Assembly: GCA_029549985.1 (NCBI GenBank)
Contig: JAKPIB010000019.1
Coordinates: forward strand, 1 to 64,000
Reading direction: 5' to 3'
DNA: 64,000 nt
From: Bacillota bacterium
GTDB lineage: Bacteria; Bacillota; Clostridia; Caldicoprobacterales; DTU083
A model generated the notes under the pieces. That model worked only from the letters and a program-made list of their open reading frames with translations. It ran no database searches and was not told the DNA's origin. Positions 59,644 through 64,000 of this stretch are shown here, in pieces. The translations under genes and the position numbers were made by a program. How positions within the stretch are numbered: the stretch's first letter is position 1; every line of letters begins with the position of its first letter.

Positions 59644-61575
59644 ATGCTGAAAAAGCTTGGCTTTGTATTTATGTGCCTGATGCTGCTGCTTTCAGCGGCT
59701 GTACCGGTCGGCCTTGCCGAAGGGGAGACCGATGTTACACTGTATGTAAGGGGCAACAAGATAGTTGACGGACAGGGCAACATTGTAAGGCTCTATGGGG
59801 TCAACTGCCCCAGCCTGGAGTGGACGCCAAGGGGCGATCAAATGCCCGAAGCCGTGATTGAAGCCTTTGACAACTGGGATTGCAACCTGGTAAGGCTGCC
59901 CATGAGCCAGGACTTCTGGTTTGGCCACCATTCATCCCAAAACGACGGCGGGGCAGAATACCGCCGGCTGATCGACGAGATCGTAAACATAGCCAGGGAG
60001 CGGAACAAATACATATGGCTGGACCTGCACTGGTCCAATGCAGGGACAGAGTGGGGGAAATATACAGGCCAGCATAAAATGCCTGATGAAAACAGCCTGA
60101 CCTTCTGGCTGTCCGTGGCAGAGGCCTACAAGAACCATCCCAACGTCCTGTTCGGGCTTTACAATGAGCCCCATTCAGTTTCCTGGGCGGTATGGAGAAA
60201 CGGCGGCAAAGTCCAGGAGACGGTGACGGCAGACGGCGGCCTGAAGCGGATGTCAATCTCCTACAATGCCGTGGGCATGCAGACCCTGATCGATGCCATA
60301 AGGGGGATCGGGGCCAACAATATCGTGATCGTAGGCGGGCTTGACTGGGGCTTTGATCTGAGCCGCGTCACCGACCCGGATTATGAACTGGTCGATACGG
60401 CGGAAGGCAACGGCATCGTCTACGACACCCACCCGTATCCCTGGAAAAACAAGAACTGGTCCAATATCATAGACAAAACCGGGGCAAAGCACCCCGTGAT
60501 AGTGGGCGAGTTTGGCATAGAAGCAGACGCATCCGATCCTACCAAGCCTGACGACAGCCAGTTCAAAAACTACTATGAGACCCTCATAAACTGGCTAGAG
60601 GAGCACCAGTACAGCTTTACGGCATGGTCCTTCCACCCAAGCGCCGGGCCTTCCATCATCAAAAACTGGCAGTATGAACCTACGCCTTATCACGGCGCTT
60701 TTGTAAAGGACCTCCTGGTCAGGGTTTCAGCCAAGGGCGTAAGCCTCTTTGACGGGAAAGCCTATACCGGCAATATGATCAATGTCAATCCCGGTGAGTA
60801 CAGCGAAGCTGACCTGAAGCAGGCGGGCATGGAGCCTTCGGCCATAAGGTCCGTAAAGCTCAGCAATGATCCGAACCTTCCCTACAGGATCACCTTCTAT
60901 GCGGAGGACAACCTTGCCGGCAAGAGCTACTCATTTATCTCCGACCTTGATGACCTTGGCAAGACGCTCGGTGGTTTCACAGTAAAGTCGCTGAAGATAG
61001 AAAACATAACCCTGGAGAACATCGGCAAGGGTGCCAGGGTGGAGTGCAGCCACAGCGCCAAGGAAGGCGGAGCAGTCACCGACGGTGATGAGGAAACGAA
61101 ATGGATCATCGATGAAGAAGGTGAAAAATGGGTCAAGGCAGACCTGGGCTCAGTTTTCACGATAAGCAGGATAATAATCAAGCATGCCGCAGACAGCGGC
61201 TTCAGTGCAAACCACAACAACCAGGACTTCAAGGTGAGCGTAAGCGCAGACGGTGAAGCCTGGACCGAGGTATACTCCGTCACGGGCAACACAGGCTATA
61301 AAACCGTTATAAACTTTGAACCCGCCCTCGCAAGGTATATCAGGGTCGATGTAACGAAGGGGAGCCGCAAGATCCCAGGGACCCGGGTCACACTCAGCGA
61401 GCTGGAGGTCTATGGCATGAAGGACAAAAGGGCAGAGGACTTTATGAAGGGCTCGGGGCAGGGCATCCTGAACAGCTACCTGGGCTGGATAATAGCAGCG
61501 GCCGCCTTGCTGGCCCTGATAGGGGCCGGGCTGGTCCTGGCTGTTAAAGGGAAGAGCATCAAGGCAAAAAATTAA
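59644..61575 (+). CDS. Membrane-anchored GH5 glycosidase with beta-gamma-crystallin-like and F5/8C domains
   Basis: A 643-residue exported enzyme. Signal peptide 1-26; GH5 catalytic barrel about 35-345 with acid/base Glu in LYNEPHS and nucleophile Glu in VIVGEFGIEA, so cellulase or mannanase activity; two Greek-key repeats about 365-455 (SLFDGKAYTGN and ITFYAEDNLAGKSYSF); F5/8 type C/CBM32-like domain about 460-600 (ADLGSVFTISRIIIKH, ARYIRVDV); C-terminal transmembrane helix (about 612-635) with basic tail. The ATG has AGGGGG upstream. Anchoring keeps it on the cell surface. No dockerin. Confidence 0.88.
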   Translation: MLKKLGFVFMCLMLLLSAAVPVGLAEGETDVTLYVRGNKIVDGQGNIVRLYGVNCPSLEWTPRGDQMPEAVIEAFDNWDCNLVRLPMSQDFWFGHHSSQNDGGAEYRRLIDEIVNIARERNKYIWLDLHWSNAGTEWGKYTGQHKMPDENSLTFWLSVAEAYKNHPNVLFGLYNEPHSVSWAVWRNGGKVQETVTADGGLKRMSISYNAVGMQTLIDAIRGIGANNIVIVGGLDWGFDLSRVTDPDYELVDTAEGNGIVYDTHPYPWKNKNWSNIIDKTGAKHPVIVGEFGIEADASDPTKPDDSQFKNYYETLINWLEEHQYSFTAWSFHPSAGPSIIKNWQYEPTPYHGAFVKDLLVRVSAKGVSLFDGKAYTGNMINVNPGEYSEADLKQAGMEPSAIRSVKLSNDPNLPYRITFYAEDNLAGKSYSFISDLDDLGKTLGGFTVKSLKIENITLENIGKGARVECSHSAKEGGAVTDGDEETKWIIDEEGEKWVKADLGSVFTISRIIIKHAADSGFSANHNNQDFKVSVSADGEAWTEVYSVTGNTGYKTVINFEPALARYIRVDVTKGSRKIPGTRVTLSELEVYGMKDKRAEDFMKGSGQGILNSYLGWIIAAAALLALIGAGLVLAVKGKSIKAKN

Positions 61576-61658
61576 GCCCTCAGGCTTGGTGTAACAAGGC
61601 CTGAGAGCTGAGGTATCCCGATCTGACAGATGAAACAGTCAGACTGTATGCCCGGCTG

Positions 61659-62579
61659 CTAGCCCAGCAGCAACAGCACAAGGGGTATCGTGACGATCGA
61701 GAAGAGGGTCGATATGCCTACACACCTGGATGCAAGGCCGGAATCGCCGCCATACTGCTCAGAAAATATGACCGCATTGGCAGCCACGGGCATTGCAGAG
61801 AGTATGACCAGTATGGCCTTTATATCAGGATGCAATGGGATAAGGCGGAGTATGCCCCATACGACCACAGGTATCATGATAAGGCGGATAAAGCCGAGGA
61901 AATAGGCCGGAAAGCCCTTCAGCATTTCCTTGAAATCCTGCCGGGCCAGCACGGAGCCCACGATCATCATGGCAAGGGGCGAAGTAACAGAGCCTGCCAT
62001 GGATACCGCCTTGTATATGGGCTGCGGGAGCTTTATCGAAAGCAGGAACATGACCATGCCCGCGGCCACGGCCACCAGCCCCGGGTGCAGCAGGACCTTT
62101 TTCAGATTTTTAAGCGTATCCCTGCCGCTTTCCCCGGTAAATACCATTATGCCGTAGGTCAGGGAAAAGATATGGAAGGGTATGACATAGATAGAACCGT
62201 AAAATATGCCGATCCCGCCGTATATGCTTTCCAGCACCGGATAGCCCATAAAGCCGCAGTTGGAAAAAACGGCCGCAAACTTGAGCACACCTTTGGCCTT
62301 GCCCGTAAATCTGCTGAAGACAAGCTGGGCGATCAGCACTGACAAGAGATGGACCCCAAAGGACCCAACAAACACCAGGCCGGCGTTGTAAAGCTTTTCA
62401 CTGTCAAAGTCCAGGTGGAAGGATGCTATGATCTGCAGGGGCACGGTGACGTTTATAAGCAGATCGGAGAACTTCTTTGACATCTCGCCTGTTATTATGT
62501 TTTTCCTGTTTGCATATACCCCGACTAAAAGCACGAGGAACAGTGTGACGACCTGGGCTACGACCTGCTTTGTATCCAT
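61659..62579 (-). CDS. AEC-family (auxin efflux carrier type) transporter
   Basis: A 306-residue protein with ten transmembrane segments. VTLFLVLLVGVYANRKNII and FSDLLINVTVPLQIIASF at the start and the two-fold repeat are typical of bacterial AEC/malonate-type permeases. FSNCGFMGYPVLESIYG near residue 105 is the conserved crossover region. The substrate is unknown; dicarboxylates or malate are common in the family. Convergent with the GH5 gene. Confidence 0.9.
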   Translation of the reverse strand: MDTKQVVAQVVTLFLVLLVGVYANRKNIITGEMSKKFSDLLINVTVPLQIIASFHLDFDSEKLYNAGLVFVGSFGVHLLSVLIAQLVFSRFTGKAKGVLKFAAVFSNCGFMGYPVLESIYGGIGIFYGSIYVIPFHIFSLTYGIMVFTGESGRDTLKNLKKVLLHPGLVAVAAGMVMFLLSIKLPQPIYKAVSMAGSVTSPLAMMIVGSVLARQDFKEMLKGFPAYFLGFIRLIMIPVVVWGILRLIPLHPDIKAILVILSAMPVAANAVIFSEQYGGDSGLASRCVGISTLFSIVTIPLVLLLLG

Positions 62580-62629
62580 AATGACCCCCGATCAGAAGCT
62601 GCATTCAATCTAAATAAATCGAGCCTGTC

Positions 62630-63586
62630 CTACATCAGATATTTTATAAGGGTGCCGATCCCGACAAGGATGATAAGGGACACGTTGATGATCAGAAAGT
62701 TTTTGATCGCATTGACAAAGGTGTCCCTCTTGGTCTGGAGCGCCATAAACTTGTTTATGTTCTGCTGTACCGGCACCAGGGTCAGGAGGGCAAGCACGGC
62801 CGCAACGGGCAGGATGCCCAGGATCAGGAGAACAGCTATGTCGACAAAGGCTATATAGTACAGGACCTTGAAGAGCACCAGGGATTTTTCCCTGCCTATA
62901 TATATGGGCAGGGTGTAGCGCTTGTTGACTATATCGTCTTCAATATCGCAGATGTTGTTGGCAAGCATAATATTGGCTATGCCCATAGTCGCAGGCAGGG
63001 CGACCAGGAAAAGCACAGCAGTCTCAATCAGATCCAGGGTTATATACAGGTCGGCATCTGCCAGCTTAAGGGTCATGATGCCCAGGTCTCCCGTATGGAT
63101 GAACACGGATATGAATATTATGACAAAGCCCATAAAGCCCCCTGAGAATATTTCACCCAATGGCATGCGGGAGATGGGGATCGGCCCGAAGGTATAAAAT
63201 ATGCCCACCGCAAAGGATATGATACCCAGGACCAGGACTACAGGGGAGGTCCTCAGGTAAAGCAGGATGCCGAATACTATGGCTATGGTCAGCAGGGTAC
63301 CGATCACAGCAAGCACATGGGACTCCTTGAGGTTGTCCCGGACGATGGCATTGTGCTTCTCATAGTTGTAACCGCTGGTTTTCCTCGCCTTCTTATAGTC
63401 TATGTAGTTGTTGATGGCGGTCGTCGTCATATCGAAGGAAAGGAGCGAAACCAGCATAAATACAAAGTTCAGCACGTCGAATCTGCCGTAACGGTAAAAG
63501 GCAAAGAGGCTGCCAAGCAAAAAGGGCGTTATGCTCGCAACCTTGGTCTGGATCTCCACCAGCTTCAGAAAACTGCTCAATCGCAT
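62630..63586 (-). CDS. UbiA/MenA-family prenyltransferase
   Basis: A 318-residue protein with about nine membrane helices. The two Asp-rich motifs are NNYIDYKKA (variant of NDxxD) and NNICDIEDD. It resembles MenA (1,4-dihydroxy-2-naphthoate prenyltransferase), which would imply a quinone, but no other men gene is in the window and many Clostridia lack quinones. The exact acceptor is therefore uncertain. It starts 51 bp upstream of the AEC gene on the same strand. Confidence 0.85.
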   Translation of the reverse strand: MRLSSFLKLVEIQTKVASITPFLLGSLFAFYRYGRFDVLNFVFMLVSLLSFDMTTTAINNYIDYKKARKTSGYNYEKHNAIVRDNLKESHVLAVIGTLLTIAIVFGILLYLRTSPVVLVLGIISFAVGIFYTFGPIPISRMPLGEIFSGGFMGFVIIFISVFIHTGDLGIMTLKLADADLYITLDLIETAVLFLVALPATMGIANIMLANNICDIEDDIVNKRYTLPIYIGREKSLVLFKVLYYIAFVDIAVLLILGILPVAAVLALLTLVPVQQNINKFMALQTKRDTFVNAIKNFLIINVSLIILVGIGTLIKYLM

Positions 63587-63695
63587 GATAATACCTTCTT
63601 CCGGTAAGTTGTATATTATTATTTTTTATTCTACTAGATATACCCTGTATTTTCAACTTGGAGCAGGATGCAGGGCTCCGGTCCGTTGCATAAGC

Positions 63696-64000
63696 TCATT
63701 TCCGGTATATTTCATACATGTCCATGGTGTATTTCGTCACATTCCTGTCGTATTCAGGATAAGCGCAGCCCAGCAATTCCGATACTTCCCTGGATACTTC
63801 CCGGAAAAGCTGCATGCATTCAAACAGGGAGGCCCAGGCATTCTCGCAGGAATCCAGCCGGGATGTGGACAGGAGCCTGTTCCACAGATCCTCCGGTATA
63901 TACTTGTCCAGAAACTTATAGTTCTTGCCGATGCTCAAAGAAAATCCGGTCTCAAAGCCCACCTTCCAGGAAAGCATCCTGAGGAGCTCCCGCCGCAGGA
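63696..64000 (-). CDS. Aminoglycoside 6-adenylyltransferase-like protein, C-terminal part (cut by window edge)
   Basis: The C-terminal 101 codons or so of a gene whose start lies beyond base 64000; the frame stays open to the edge (RRELLRMLSWKVGFETGFS). MLSWKVGFETGFSLSIGKNY, KYIPEDLWNRLL, ENAWASLFECMQLFRE and LLGCAYPEYDRNVTKY align with the end of ANT(6)/AadK enzymes, which adenylate streptomycin. Chromosomal homologues in Firmicutes may not confer resistance. The catalytic domain is not visible here. Confidence 0.75.
   Translation of the reverse strand, partial: LRRELLRMLSWKVGFETGFSLSIGKNYKFLDKYIPEDLWNRLLSTSRLDSCENAWASLFECMQLFREVSREVSELLGCAYPEYDRNVTKYTMDMYEIYRK

Overview
The window looks like a chromosomal segment of an anaerobic, spore-forming Firmicute of class Clostridia with moderately high GC. 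The evidence is a Gram-positive rRNA promoter and leader, a T-box riboswitch before ileS, a long Bacillus/Clostridium-type SRP RNA, the dnaX-yaaK-recR...yaaL-bofA gene set, a DUF3787 spore-surface protein and sigma-I/RsgI-like regulators. Anaerobic life shows in two pyruvate:ferredoxin oxidoreductases (four-subunit porGDAB and single-chain nifJ), PPi-type phosphofructokinase, rubredoxin, rubrerythrin and a flavodiiron protein. I do not name a genus.

Layout. 1-415: 5' end of a minus-strand 16S gene with its promoter. 415-3020: rubrerythrin, rubredoxin, a coiled-coil protein and trpS. 3.9-7.2 kb: the por operon behind a consensus sigma-A promoter. 7.3-8.0 kb: bofA and yaaL. 8.1-17.4 kb (plus strand): a lone cheB, a DUF5655 protein with a damaged nuclease motif, a GntR-regulated ABC exporter and a BmpA-type nucleoside ABC importer. 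17.4-20.9 kb: small unknowns and a lower-GC patch with an HNH nuclease and an RtcB RNA ligase. 21.0-25.0 kb: recR, yaaK, dnaX, SRP RNA and udk. 25.1-27.9 kb: pnp, deoC and a flavoprotein. 27.9-30.9 kb: sigI, an RsgI-like anti-sigma factor and a highly charged protein. 31-41 kb: PPi-PFK, SRAP protein, MATE transporter, release factor 3, DegV and several membrane or surface proteins. 41.3-44.7 kb: ileS with its T-box. 44.8-47.9 kb: a rhomboid-like pseudoprotease and a ZIP transporter separated by an intact IS3/IS150-group element. 48-55 kb: mnmA, rpsD, flavodiiron protein, spore protein and nifJ. 55-64 kb: a TIM-barrel isomerase, a bactofilin-like shell protein with its DUF2089 partner, an AlkZ-related protein, a membrane-anchored GH5 glycosidase, an AEC transporter, a UbiA prenyltransferase and the 3' part of an aminoglycoside 6-adenylyltransferase.

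How the genes fit together. Sugar polymers are cut by the GH5 enzyme, glycolysis runs through PPi-PFK, and pyruvate is oxidised by either PFOR with ferredoxin as acceptor. Nucleosides enter by the BmpA/ABC importer and are split by PNP, DeoC and Udk. Rubrerythrin, rubredoxin and the flavodiiron protein remove O2 and peroxide.

Most notable observations: the IS150-group element sits in the loop of what was a shared bidirectional terminator; its left end can base-pair with its own transposase ribosome binding site; the usual recR-yaaL junction carries about 13 kb of unrelated genes; a near-identical palindromic element precedes trpS and the por operon; and two short transcription units end in terminators but hold no convincing gene. 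I found no CRISPR array, no tRNA gene and no clearly new multi-gene system.
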